64,000 nt of DNA from positions 1,054,001 to 1,118,000 of the forward strand of contig NZ_LT629762.1 of assembly GCF_900105155.1 (NCBI RefSeq), written 5' to 3'. Under the pieces are notes generated by a model. It saw only the letters and a program-made list of their open reading frames with translations, searched no databases and was not told the origin of the DNA. Position numbers and translations under genes: made by a program. Origin of the DNA: Pseudomonas prosekii (GTDB taxonomy: Bacteria; Pseudomonadota; Gammaproteobacteria; Pseudomonadales; Pseudomonadaceae). Of the stretch, positions 56,601 to 64,000 are shown piece after piece. The number at the start of each line of letters is the position of its first letter. Position 1 is the first letter of the stretch.

Positions 56601-59600
56601 TGTAGGTGTAAGTGCCGTTGGCGTTCAATACCAACGTGCCGTAAGTCCCGGCGAATGTGCCTGGAGTGATCGGGCCAGTGGCCACGCGATCCGCGCCTTG
56701 GACGTCGTTGGTCAGGACGTTGCCATTCAGCGTCAGCAAGGTTTCGGACGCAATATCAGCGTTAGTGTCGTTGACTGCTTGCGGCACATCGTCGATGACG
56801 TTGACGTCCAGCGAACCGGTGGCCGTGGTGCCGTTATCGTCGACGACGGTGACAGCAAATTGCTCAGGCAGGTTGTTGGCGCCGTTGGCATTCGCGTGTG
56901 CTTCGTTGGCGTTCAATGTGTAGCTGTAGCTGACAACGCCGGTGGTTGCGTCGAACCCGGTGATGGTCAGCGTGTTGCCCAAACCGGTGGCGATTGATTG
57001 CGGGAATCCGGCAGACACGCCGCCGCTGACGACAGCGATTCCGCCGACGGTCAGGGTTTGCACGCCGTCCAGCGCGGTGATGGTGAACGTACCGTTTTGG
57101 GTCAGTGCTGCCGCATCCGGGGCACTGCCGTCGCTGAGGTTTTTCTCGAATACGGTGAGTTCGCCGCCGTTGACGTTGAGGCCGTCAATCGTCACTGGAT
57201 CGTCGTTGTTGTGGATCTGCAAAACCAGCGTTGCGGTGCTGGTATCGCCGTCGGCATCGGTCAACGTGTAGGTGAAGTTTTCCGTGCCGTCGCCACCACC
57301 GGTTAACGCTTTGAAATCGGCGTCTGTGGTATTCAGGGTGTAGGTGTAAGTGCCGTTGGCGTTCAATACCAACGTGCCGTAAGTCCCGGCGAATGTGCCT
57401 GGAGTGATCGGGCCAGTGGCCACGCGATCCGCGCCTTGGACGTCGTTGGTCAGGACGTTGCCATTCAGCGTCAGCAAGGTTTCGGACGCAATATCAGCGT
57501 TAGTGTCGTTGACTGCTTGCGGCACATCGTCGATGACGTTGACGTCCAGCGAACCGGTGGCCGTGGTGCCGTTATCGTCGACGACGGTGACAGCAAATTG
57601 CTCAGGCAGGTTGTTGGCGCCGTTGGCATTCGCGTGTGCTTCGTTGGCGTTCAATGTGTAGCTGTAGCTGACAACGCCGGTGGTTGCGTCGAACCCGGTG
57701 ATGGTCAGCGTGTTGCCCAAACCGGTGGCGATTGATTGCGGGAATCCGGCGGATACGCCGCCGCTGACCACGCTGATGCCGCCGACGGTCAACGTTTGCA
57801 CGCCGTCCAGCGCAGTGATGGTGAACGTACCGTTTTGGGTCAGCGCAGTGGAGTCCGGTGCGCTGCCAAGTTCGAGGTTTTTCTCAAAAACAGTGAGCTC
57901 GCCACCGTTGACGTTGAGGCCGTCAATCGTCACTGGATCGTCGTTGTTGTGGATCTGCAAAACCAGCGTTGCGGTGCTGGTATCGCCGTCGGCATCGGTC
58001 AACGTGTAGGTGAAGTTTTCCGTGCCGTCGCCACCACCGGTCAGCGCTTTGAAATCAGCGTCTGTGGTGTTCAGGGTGTAGGTGTACGTGCCGTTGGCGT
58101 TCAACACCAATGTGCCGTAAGTCCCGGCGAATGTGCCTGGAGTGATCGGGCCAGTGGCGACGCGATCCGCGCCTTGGACGTCGTTGGTCAGGACGTTGCC
58201 ATTCAGCGTCAGCAAGGTTTCGGACGCGATATCAGCGTTACTGTCGTTGACTGCTTGCGGCAGGTCGTCGATGACATTGACGTCCAGCGACCCGGTGGCC
58301 GTGGTGCCGTTATCGTCGACTACGGTGACGGCAAATTGCTCAGGCAGGTTGTTGGCGCCGTCGGCATTCGCGTGGGTTTCAGTGGCGTTCAATGTGTAGC
58401 TGTAGCTGACGACGCCGGTGGTTGCATCGAACCCGGTGATGGTAAGCGTGTTGCCCAAACCGGTGGCGATTGATTGCGGGAATCCGGCGGATACACCGCC
58501 GCTGACGACAGCGATTCCGCCGACAGTTAACGTCTGCACGCCGTCCAGCGCAGTGATGGTGAACGTACCGTTTTGGGTCAGCGCGGTGGAGTCCGGTGCG
58601 CTGCCAAGTTCGAGGTTTTTCTCGAAAACCGTGAGCTCGCCACCGTTGACGTTGAGGCCGTCAATCGTCACTGGATCGTCGTTGTTGTGGATCTGCAACA
58701 CCAGGGTTGCGGTGCTGGTGTCGCCGTCGGCATCGGTCAACGTGTAGGTGAAGTTTTCCGTGCCGTCGCCACCACCGGTCAGCGCTTTGAAATCGGCGTC
58801 GGTGGTGTTCAGGGTGTAGGTGTAAGTGCCGTTGGCGTTCAACACCAACGTGCCGTAAGTCCCGGCGAACGTGCCTGGAGTGATCGGGCCAGTAGCCACG
58901 CGATCGGCGCCCTGCACATCGTTGGTCAGCACGTTGCCGTTGAGCGTCAGCAAGGTTTCGGACGCGGTGTCAGCGTTGCTGTCGTTGACTGCCTGCGGCA
59001 CATCGTCGACGACGTTGACGTCCAGCGAACCGGTCGCCGTGGTGCCGTTGTCGTCGACCACGGTCACCGCAAATTGCTCAGGCAAACCATTCGCACCATT
59101 GGCGTCCGGATGCGCTTCGTTGCCATTCAACGTGTAGCTGTAACTGACCACACCGGTCGTCGCATCGAACCCGGTGATGGTCAGGGTATTGCCCAAACCG
59201 GTGGCGATTGATTGCGGGAAACCTGCCGCCACGCCGCCGCTGACCACGCTGATGCCGCCGATCGTCAGCGCCTGCACGCCGTCCAGCGCGGTGATGGTGA
59301 ACGTACCGTTTTGGGTCAGCGCTGCCGCATCCGGCGCACTGCCTTCGCTGAGGTTTTTCTCGAAGATTGTCAGCTCGCCGCCGCCAATGTTCAGGCCGCC
59401 GATGCTCACGGGATCGTCATTGTTTTGGATCTGCAGCACCAGGTTGGCCGTGCTGCTGTCGCCGTCCGCATCGGTGAGGGTGTAGGCGAACGTTTCGGTG
59501 CCGTTGCCGCCACCGGTCAGCGCTTTGAAATCGGCGTCGCTGGTATTCAACGTGTAGGTGTACGTGCCGTTGGCGTTCAACACCAACGTGCCGTAAGTCC

Positions 59601-60720
59601 CGGCGAACGTGCCGGGGGTGATCGGGCCGCTGTTCGGCCCGACAGGCACGCGATCGGCGCCCTGCACGTCGTTGGTCAGCACGTTGCCATTGAGCGTCAG
59701 CAGCGTTTCCGAAGCGACGCCGTTGTTGTCGTCGATGGCGAGCGGCACGTCGTCGGTGATGTTGACGTCCAGCGAACCGGTGGCGGTGTCGCCATTGGTG
59801 TCGACGGCGACCACGGTGAATTGTTCGCTGAGGTTATTGGCGCCATCGCCGGCCGAATGGGTTTCGTTGCCGGTGAGGGTGTAGCTGTAGCTGACGACGC
59901 CGGTCGCCGGGTTGTAACCAGTGACGGTCAGGGTGTTGCCGAGTTGCGAAGTGATCGATTGCGGGAAGCCTGCCGCGACGCCGCCGCTGATCACGTTGAT
60001 GCCGCCGATGCTCAGACTCTGCAGGCCATCGGCCGCGTTCACCGTGAAAGTGCCGCTCTGCGTCAGGGCCGCCGAATTGGCTGCCGAGCCGTCCGGCAGA
60101 TTGGCCTCGTTGAGGGTCAATTCACCGCCAGCGTTATCGAGGCCGCCGAGGGTGACGATATTGTTCACGGGCGGCACGACCACCGCAGGTGCGTCGTCAC
60201 CCTGATCGACATCAGCGTTGCGCCGCTCTTCCGGAAACTCCGGAATGCCGCCGAAGCCTTCGGTCGGGAAACCAATGTTCGGATCAACCCGGCCACCGAC
60301 TTCTTCCAGCAATACAAAACTGTGCCCGCCGCCCGCTGCACCACCCGGTGTGGTTGTGCCTTCCGGACCGGCCGCAGTGGCTTCGCCGACCTTGGTCGGG
60401 TCTTCACCGGCGGCGATGGCTTGTTGCAATTGCTCGACGTCCGTCAGTTGACCCTGACTTGGCGTCACCGCATCGGCAGTTTCGACATGCGGCGCCTGAT
60501 GCGCGAGCAGTTGTGCGGTCAGTTGCAGGCTGCTGCCACGCCCGAGCGTCAGTTCCTGGCCATTTTGCAGATGCACAGCCACCGCGCCTTCAGCCCCGGT
60601 GACCAATTGATCGCCGGCGAACAGTCTGTCGCCCTCGATCAATGCACGTCGGGTACCGTCGCTCGCGACCGCAAACACCTGACCAATAACCTTACTGACG
60701 ATTCCGATGAGCGTAGCCAT
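50614..60720 (-). CDS. mapA: giant RTX biofilm adhesin, MapA/LapA type
   Basis: 3368 aa from ATG at 60,720 with AGGAG; the frame upstream has no family support. Residues 1-112 form a LapA-type retention module (MATLIGIVSKVIGQVF). TAAG at 115-118 is a LapG-type protease site. Seven copies of a VCBS-like unit (LLTLNGNVLTND core), plus related segments, fill about 200-2500. A von Willebrand A domain with the MIDAS motif DVSGS lies near 2,560-2,730. RTX nonapeptides (GGAGNDLLYSGLGNDLLDGG) lie near 3,090-3,240, then a type I secretion signal. The TAAG site implies surface retention controlled by c-di-GMP through LapD/LapG. mapA is preferred to lapA because of the locus layout recalled for strain Pf0-1. 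Confidence 0.85.
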   Translation of the reverse strand: MATLIGIVSKVIGQVFAVASDGTRRALIEGDRLFAGDQLVTGAEGAVAVHLQNGQELTLGRGSSLQLTAQLLAHQAPHVETADAVTPSQGQLTDVEQLQQAIAAGEDPTKVGEATAAGPEGTTTPGGAAGGGHSFVLLEEVGGRVDPNIGFPTEGFGGIPEFPEERRNADVDQGDDAPAVVVPPVNNIVTLGGLDNAGGELTLNEANLPDGSAANSAALTQSGTFTVNAADGLQSLSIGGINVISGGVAAGFPQSITSQLGNTLTVTGYNPATGVVSYSYTLTGNETHSAGDGANNLSEQFTVVAVDTNGDTATGSLDVNITDDVPLAIDDNNGVASETLLTLNGNVLTNDVQGADRVPVGPNSGPITPGTFAGTYGTLVLNANGTYTYTLNTSDADFKALTGGGNGTETFAYTLTDADGDSSTANLVLQIQNNDDPVSIGGLNIGGGELTIFEKNLSEGSAPDAAALTQNGTFTITALDGVQALTIGGISVVSGGVAAGFPQSIATGLGNTLTITGFDATTGVVSYSYTLNGNEAHPDANGANGLPEQFAVTVVDDNGTTATGSLDVNVVDDVPQAVNDSNADTASETLLTLNGNVLTNDVQGADRVATGPITPGTFAGTYGTLVLNANGTYTYTLNTTDADFKALTGGGDGTENFTYTLTDADGDTSTATLVLQIHNNDDPVTIDGLNVNGGELTVFEKNLELGSAPDSTALTQNGTFTITALDGVQTLTVGGIAVVSGGVSAGFPQSIATGLGNTLTITGFDATTGVVSYSYTLNATETHANADGANNLPEQFAVTVVDDNGTTATGSLDVNVIDDLPQAVNDSNADIASETLLTLNGNVLTNDVQGADRVATGPITPGTFAGTYGTLVLNANGTYTYTLNTTDADFKALTGGGDGTENFTYTLTDADGDTSTATLVLQIHNNDDPVTIDGLNVNGGELTVFEKNLELGSAPDSTALTQNGTFTITALDGVQTLTVGGISVVSGGVSAGFPQSIATGLGNTLTITGFDATTGVVSYSYTLNANEAHANANGANNLPEQFAVTVVDDNGTTATGSLDVNVIDDVPQAVNDTNADIASETLLTLNGNVLTNDVQGADRVATGPITPGTFAGTYGTLVLNANGTYTYTLNTTDADFKALTGGGDGTENFTYTLTDADGDTSTATLVLQIHNNDDPVTIDGLNVNGGELTVFEKNLSDGSAPDAAALTQNGTFTITALDGVQTLTVGGIAVVSGGVSAGFPQSIATGLGNTLTITGFDATTGVVSYSYTLNANEAHANANGANNLPEQFAVTVVDDNGTTATGSLDVNVIDDVPQAVNDTNADIASETLLTLNGNVLTNDVQGADRVATGPITPGTFAGTYGTLVLNANGTYTYTLNTTDADFKALTGGGDGTENFTYTLTDADGDTSTATLVLQIHNNDDPVTIDGLNVAGGELTVFEKNLELGSAPDSTALTQNGTFTITALDGVQTLTVGGISVVSGGVSAGFPQSIATGLGNTLTITGFDATTGVVSYSYTLNATETHANANGANNLPEQFAVTVVDDNGTTANATLDVNIIDDLPQAANDSNASTASESLLTLNGNVLTNDVQGADRVATGPNAGPVTPGTFTGTYGTLVLNANGTYTYTLNTSDADFKNLHGGGNGTETFAYTLTDADGDTSTANLVLNIHNNDDPVTLNGLDVAGGELTVYEKNLSDGTSPNATALTQSGSFTVTALDGLQTLTVGGLNIVSGGVVAGFPQSIVTPLGSTLTVTGYNEITGVVSYSYTLVDNETHPNANGANSITENFTVVATDTDGSTATDQINVNIVDDLPTAHPDSATVAEGATISGNVLDNDIGGADGPALSGAVVGVRVGGDTSTSAIGGLGTNINGTYGYLTLDANGNAVYHSNPNAVNGPGATDVFTYTVRDADGDESTTTITIDVSNSCIKAASDSDVTVYEKALDLTKDGQDLAAGTVVGSDPTSSGETASGTLVGSVTGAIGAITYSLVGSANGNYGQIQLNANGTYTYTLTSPASTTPHANDGANTLTESFTYQATDSLGNITSSTTVVNIVDDVPKAVNDSNVATASESLLTLNGNVLTNDIQGADRVATGPNAGPVTPGTFTGTYGTLVLNANGTYTYTLDSNDADFKNLHGGGNGTETFAYTLTDADGDTSTANLVLNIHNNNDPVTLNGLDVTGGELTVYEKNLSDGTSPNPSALTQNGTFTVTALDGLQSLSVGGINVVVGGVAAGLPQSIASPLGSTFTINNYNATTGVISYSYTLVDNESHPTANGANSLTENFTVVATDTDGSTASGQINVNIVDDLPTAAADTGTAIEGATVNISVLGNDVLGADGAAAGGAVIGVRAGSNTGTSAVGGLGTNINGTYGYLTLDAAGNAVYHANPNSVGVAGATDTFVYTVRDADGDESTTTIKINVTDSGLKAAVDQDVTVFEKALDLSKDGLDLAPGTVIGSDPSNTGETATGTLVGAVTGGSGALTYSLVGSATGTYGQMLLNADGSYTYTLTSAPKTSPSANNGADTLSESFTYKATDALGNSTTSTIVVNIVDDVPRAVASERSVTAVEIDSNLLLVIDVSGSMADASGVPGLSRMALAKQAISALLDKYDDLGDVRVQIVTFSSSAADKTPIWVDVATAKSIIATLTAGGGTNYDAAVAAAKLAFNTSGQLTGAQNVGYFFSDGKPTSGQETGTADEAAWKAFLDANGIKNYAIGLGSGVSSANLNPLAYDGSTHTDTNAVVVTDLNQLNSVLSGTVQGAPVTGTLLDGGTFGADGGFIKSIVVDGTTYTYDPKANGNQGSLNFSGGANKGTFNTVDNTLSIATSNSGTLVVNLDTGEYNYISQKTTAVVITENIGFTVSDNDGDLASSSLTIKVIPNAAPVAADDNVITNVLSSNIVVPGELLLANDTDANGDPKTATPTTFNTGWVAKGADFTGTGAVGFTGTGNNAANQALADVRNSFAANSATMTAVLLVSGYLGAVAASNANDEDMITVKLKQGETLNLDHNLAAGHVAMEYSLNGGAFVAIADGGTINATSDGTYRIHVTNITNTSGTNTTAAENYQLSMKINYAGAHDLTPDFHGTYTANDNHGGSDTANVTISYQDGHTLTGTAGDDVLVAGTGNNIINAGDGNDVLTAGNGNNELHGGAGNDLLYSGLGNDLLDGGTGSDTASYGHATAGVTVDLSLLTAQNTLGAGTDTLLGIENLTGSNFNDTLRGDNNSNVINGGLGNDVLNGGGGDDFLIGGLGNNTLTGGAGADTFKWLAGNSGHDVITDFTPGTDQLDLSQLLQGENGTAASLDDYLHFKVTGSGASLVTSIDVGAMAGATPNQTIDLAGVNLASQYGVTPGAGGVVAGGHDTATIITGMLSDHSLKVDTV
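56050..59750 (-). repeat. 738-bp tandem repeats inside the adhesin gene
   Basis: Identical or near-identical blocks recur at 738-bp spacing, for example at 56,657, 57,395, 58,133, 58,871 and a diverged copy at 59,609. The period is 246 codons. The pair around 56,660-57,180 and 57,398-57,920 is almost base-identical, a sign of recent duplication or gene conversion. Confidence 0.93.
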
Positions 60721-61311
60721 GTGCAAATCTCCTGCGCTGCCAACCGCTGTCGGCACCTGGTGGTGTGAAAAACGTGCTGACGGCGAAGCGGTCCACCCGG
60801 CGGATCGTCGATCAAAAAGCGTTTACCGAGGTAAATCGCGTTTCCGACAACGTTCTCCTCAGGCGTTTCGCTCGCGGGCCAACTAGTCCTGCCTGGAATA
60901 AAAACCCTGTGCAATCAATGGCATTGGGTCTTACCAGCGGAAAAATCTCCCGGCGAACGATGCGTAACGGTGTTGAATCACTCGAGTGACAAAAAAATGC
61001 CGCTCGAAAACCGTCCCACTTCCCTCCCCTCCAACACTTCTCCACTCTTTTTCGCTAAGTGGATGGAACTTTCCTTAAAACCCCTGCAAGCTCTGTAAGG
61101 CTAGTAATTCAAGGGCTTTCGGTTTGAACAATGTGCCGGATTTTTTAGAGCGCATAAGTTTTTTTTGGAATAAGCGTTAGAAGAAAATCTTCTTAGGTTT
61201 TCGCTAGAATGTTCTTAGCTCTGTTGTTACAAGAGTGAAACGGTTTTACTAAAAATAACGTCAAACATTTGACGACAGTTAAGCACCATAGGAAACAAGG
61301 GAGAAGTACCC
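60721..61311. other. 591-bp divergent region between mapA and the TolC-like gene
   Basis: No gene. The sequence is AT-rich near 61,100-61,270 and must contain the promoters of both genes. It holds the GTCAAACATTTGAC palindrome at 61,260 close to the plus-strand gene. Confidence 0.6.
61260..61273. promoter_or_regulatory. 14-bp palindrome upstream of the TolC-like gene
   Basis: GTCAAACATTTGAC is a perfect inverted repeat (GTCAAA-CA-TTTGAC), 39 nt before the start codon. It could be an operator for the secretion genes; no regulator is identified. Confidence 0.4.
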
Positions 61312-62670
61312 ATGCGCCTCTTTACCCCCCTCTGCAGCGCGATTTTGCTGGCCATGGCCTGCACTTCCCAGGCTCAGGCCATGTCATTGACCGATGCGAT
61401 CCAAAGCACCATCGCAACTCACCCCGAGCTTGCTTCGCGTGTGGACGCGCGCCTTTCGGCCGATGAACAAGTGAAAGTCGCCAAAGGGGGCTTCTATCCG
61501 TCGGTGGATTTGAACGCCGCTTACGGGCGCGGCTACAGCGATAACACCAACACTCGGGCGTTCGGTAATCACAACACCGAAATCCTCACGTACACCCAGT
61601 CGGAGCTGCGTCTGCGGCAGATGCTGTTCGACGGTTTCAACACCTCGAATGAAGTCGAGCGCACCAAAGGCGTATCCAACTCCCGTGCCTATTACGCCCA
61701 GGGCACCGCTCAGGATCTGGCCTTGCGCACCATCGAGGTTTACCTCGAAGTGCTCAAACGCCGCGAACTGGTGACGCTGGCGACCAACAACTTGCAGGCG
61801 CACATGCGCGTCAACGACCAGATCGGCCTGCGCACCCAGCGCGGCGTCGGCAGCAACGCCGACTCCGATCAGTCGTCCGCCCGTCGCGCATTGGCGCAGA
61901 ACAACCTCGACACCGCTGAAGTGGATCTGGCCGACGCCGAGTCGAACTTCTTCAACGTCGTCGGGCGCATGCCGGATGAGCTCGAAGCCCCGGCATCGAC
62001 CCGTGGCGAGTTGCCGAACACCCTGCCGGAAGCCCAGCAGAGCATGGTCGAAAACAACCCGTACCTGAAATCCGCGCAGGCTGACGTGCAGTCGGCCGAG
62101 AGCCAGTACGAAGTTGCCAAGTCGCCGTTCTACCCGCGCTTCGACGCTGAAGCGGCAGTCGGCGCGAACAACAACGTGCAGGGCGACGAAGGTCACGACA
62201 ACGAGTGGCGTGTCGGCGTGGTGATGAACTACAACCTGTTCCGTGGCGGCAGCGACAAGGCCCGTCTGGCGTCCGACGCGCACCAGATCAATCAGGCGAT
62301 GGACATCCGCAACAACGCCTTGCGCCAGCTCAACGAAAACATTCACCTGGCGTGGAACGCCATGGTCAATGCGAAGAAACAAACCCCGACCGCTCGCGAA
62401 TACGCCGAGACCACTCGACGCGTACGTGCGGCGTATCAGGACCAGTTCGGCCTCGGCCAGCGCACCCTGCTCGACTTGCTCGACAGTGAAAACGAGCTCT
62501 ACAACGCCAACCGTCGCTACACCGAAGTGCGCTACACCGAGGAATACTCGATGTACCGCGTGCTCTCGAACATGGGCCTGTTGCTGAGCAAACAACGCGT
62601 GGTGTTGCCTGCCGATGCGATCGCCTCCAGCGAAGTGAAGAACGAAGCGCGTTTGCCAGAACTGAGATAA
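61312..62670 (+). CDS. mapE: TolC-family outer membrane efflux protein (LapE/MapE type)
   Basis: 452 aa. Signal peptide MRLFTPLCSAILLAMACTSQAQA, then two outer membrane efflux repeats (MSLTDAIQSTIATHPELASR and LPEAQQSMVENNPYLKSAQAD). YNLFRGGSDKARLASDAHQ and FGLGQRTLLDLLDSENELYN are TolC-family helix signatures. It forms the outer membrane pore of the type I system that exports the adhesin encoded divergently. GGGAGAA ribosome binding site. Followed 105 nt later by the ABC transporter gene. Confidence 0.93.
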   Translation: MRLFTPLCSAILLAMACTSQAQAMSLTDAIQSTIATHPELASRVDARLSADEQVKVAKGGFYPSVDLNAAYGRGYSDNTNTRAFGNHNTEILTYTQSELRLRQMLFDGFNTSNEVERTKGVSNSRAYYAQGTAQDLALRTIEVYLEVLKRRELVTLATNNLQAHMRVNDQIGLRTQRGVGSNADSDQSSARRALAQNNLDTAEVDLADAESNFFNVVGRMPDELEAPASTRGELPNTLPEAQQSMVENNPYLKSAQADVQSAESQYEVAKSPFYPRFDAEAAVGANNNVQGDEGHDNEWRVGVVMNYNLFRGGSDKARLASDAHQINQAMDIRNNALRQLNENIHLAWNAMVNAKKQTPTAREYAETTRRVRAAYQDQFGLGQRTLLDLLDSENELYNANRRYTEVRYTEEYSMYRVLSNMGLLLSKQRVVLPADAIASSEVKNEARLPELR

Positions 62671-62774
62671 CCCCAGCAGGTGCTATCGCAGGCTGCAGTT
62701 TTTTGTTCCGGGGCTAAATCCCAGTGACAAAACCTCGCAGCCTTCGGCAGCTCCGTGCGCGAGGCGATGTGTAG

Positions 62775-64000
62775 ATGTCTTTGCCAACAACGGGAGCGCT
62801 CGATTTGACCAGCATGGAACCCGGCAACACGGGTGTTGACCCGCGCCTGAGCTTCGATGACCCGCTTCTGGACGGTCTGCTGATTCTCTGCAAATTGCAT
62901 GGCGCGGCGGTCAGTCGCGCCAGCCTGAGTGCCGGCCTGCCGCTAAACAAGCAACGCCTGAGCCTCGACCTGCTGCCGCGCGCAGCCGCTCGGGCCGGTT
63001 TGCAGGCGCGTTTGCTGCGCCGAGATCTGGCGGATATCTCTGCGCTCAACTTGCCGGTGCTATTGCTACTTAATAACGGTCGAACCGCCGTACTGCGGCG
63101 CTTCGGCGATGATGGGCAACTGTTGATTCTGCCCAGCGAAGCCGAGGGCGGCGAACAATGGGTCAGCCTCGAAGAGCTGACCACCAATTACAGCGGCCAG
63201 GCGTTATTCGCCCGGCCGCGCCATGAACTCGAAGACCTGCGCTCACCACTGGTGCCGCGGGTCGAAGCGTGGTTTCGCGACACGCTGAAACTGTCGAAAT
63301 GGCTGTACAGCGACGCGATTCTTGCGAGTTTCCTGATCAACCTGCTGGGGCTGATGGTCCCGCTGTTCGTCATGCAGACTTACGACCGCGTGGTGCCGAA
63401 CCAGGCGACCTCAACCCTGTGGGTGTTGGCGATCGGTCTATTGATCGGCACCGGATTTGAACTGGTGCTGCGCGTGGTCCGCGCGCATCTGCTGGACACC
63501 GCCGGCAAGAAAACCGACGTGATTCTTTCGGCGACGCTGTTCGAACGCATCACCGGCATGTCGATGAAGTCGCGGCCGGCGACCATCGGCGGTTTTGCCC
63601 AGAGCATTCATGACTTCCAGGGCCTGCGCGAGTTTCTCACCGCGGTCACCCTGACCAGCCTGATCGACCTGCCGTTTGCCGTGCTGATGCTGGTAGTCAT
63701 CGGTTTGCTCGGCGGCTGGCTGGTGGTGATTCCGCTGCTGGCGTTTCCGATCACGATCATTTTCGCGATGATCATCCAGGTGCGTCTGCGCGACACCGTG
63801 CAGAAGAGTTTGAGCCTCGGCGCCGAACGCCAGGCATTGCTGATCGAAACCCTCGGCGGCCTGGAAACGCTCAAGGCTTGCAGCGCTGAAAGCGAACGCC
63901 AGCACAAATGGGAAAGCACCCACGGCGCCCTCACCCGCCTCGACAGCCACGCGCGCAATCTCTCGGCGCTGGCGACCAACGGCACGCTGTTCATCCAGCA
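62775..64000 (+). CDS. mapB: type I secretion ABC transporter (LapB/MapB type), partial at its 3' end
   Basis: At least 408 residues; the ATP-binding domain lies beyond the window. The first about 150 residues are a C39-like domain without an obvious catalytic Cys-His pair, as in RTX exporters (LapB, HlyB), used for substrate docking. A transmembrane domain follows (LSKWLYSDAILASFLINLLGLM, LVPLFVMQTYDRVVPNQA, FELVLRVVRAHLLD, LPFAVLMLVVIGLLGGWLVV). Start: ATG at 62,775 with GAGG ten bases upstream; a second in-frame ATG at 62,814 has no good site. A HlyD-type MapC gene is expected next but is outside the window. Confidence 0.9.
   Translation, partial: MSLPTTGALDLTSMEPGNTGVDPRLSFDDPLLDGLLILCKLHGAAVSRASLSAGLPLNKQRLSLDLLPRAAARAGLQARLLRRDLADISALNLPVLLLLNNGRTAVLRRFGDDGQLLILPSEAEGGEQWVSLEELTTNYSGQALFARPRHELEDLRSPLVPRVEAWFRDTLKLSKWLYSDAILASFLINLLGLMVPLFVMQTYDRVVPNQATSTLWVLAIGLLIGTGFELVLRVVRAHLLDTAGKKTDVILSATLFERITGMSMKSRPATIGGFAQSIHDFQGLREFLTAVTLTSLIDLPFAVLMLVVIGLLGGWLVVIPLLAFPITIIFAMIIQVRLRDTVQKSLSLGAERQALLIETLGGLETLKACSAESERQHKWESTHGALTRLDSHARNLSALATNGTLFIQ

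Overview
The window looks like chromosomal DNA of a Pseudomonas fluorescens-group bacterium. Gene content (flgF-L, phhRABC, scpAB, rluB, cpxR/spy/cpxA, recQ), high GC, REP palindromes of the type GAGCGAGCTTGCTCGC, and a LapA/MapA-type biofilm adhesin beside its type I secretion genes all fit that group. No tRNA, rRNA, insertion sequence, prophage or CRISPR array was found. Family assignments rest on reading the translations and remembered family signatures; no database search was run.

Layout. 1-12,000 (minus strand): the distal flagellar operon flgF-G-H-I-J-K-L, then the 5' two-thirds or more of a very large multidomain glycosyltransferase running off the left edge, probably for flagellin glycosylation. 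12,278-16,654: phenylalanine catabolism, with the regulator phhR divergent from phhA-phhB-phhC and a TyrR/PhhR-like box in between. The aromatic amino acid permease aroP lies nearby at 20.5-21.9 kb. 16.9-19.1 kb: two small hypothetical proteins, an MFS transporter and arfB. 19.1-20.2 kb: an AT-rich islet with two convergent 69-aa paralogous membrane proteins and a decayed, possibly DUF4225-type, gene that looks like a toxin/immunity remnant. 22.8-24.0 kb: a two-gene unit made of a 45-aa peptide, a strong intercistronic hairpin and an M29/NicX-like metalloenzyme; this is the best candidate for an undescribed system.

24.2-30.3 kb: housekeeping genes (rluB, a DUF1289 protein, scpB, scpA, a YciO-type protein, a PHP phosphatase, yciB, yciI). 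30.4-33.9 kb: a Cpx-like envelope stress module (coiled-coil membrane protein, response regulator, Spy-like chaperone with a CpxR box, sensor kinase). 33.87-34.92 kb: nine tandem copies of a 110-112-bp non-coding unit. 35-45 kb: nitroreductase, trkH, two AraC regulators, an Mpo1-like protein with an HD-domain protein, a UDP-diacylglucosamine pyrophosphatase-like protein, an EamA transporter, a SelW-like protein, a FimV-like protein and a MarR regulator. 45.2-50.4 kb: recQ, a YecA-family protein, a DUF454 protein and an unknown 533-aa protein.

50.6 kb to the right edge: a 3368-aa RTX adhesin (MapA/LapA type) on the minus strand and, divergently, a TolC-like outer membrane protein and the start of the LapB-like ABC exporter. 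The adhesin has an N-terminal retention module with a TAAG LapG-type site, seven long VCBS-like repeats (about 246 aa in the tandem block), a von Willebrand A domain, RTX repeats and a C-terminal secretion signal. Together with the flagellar genes, the window carries much of the motile-to-sessile machinery.
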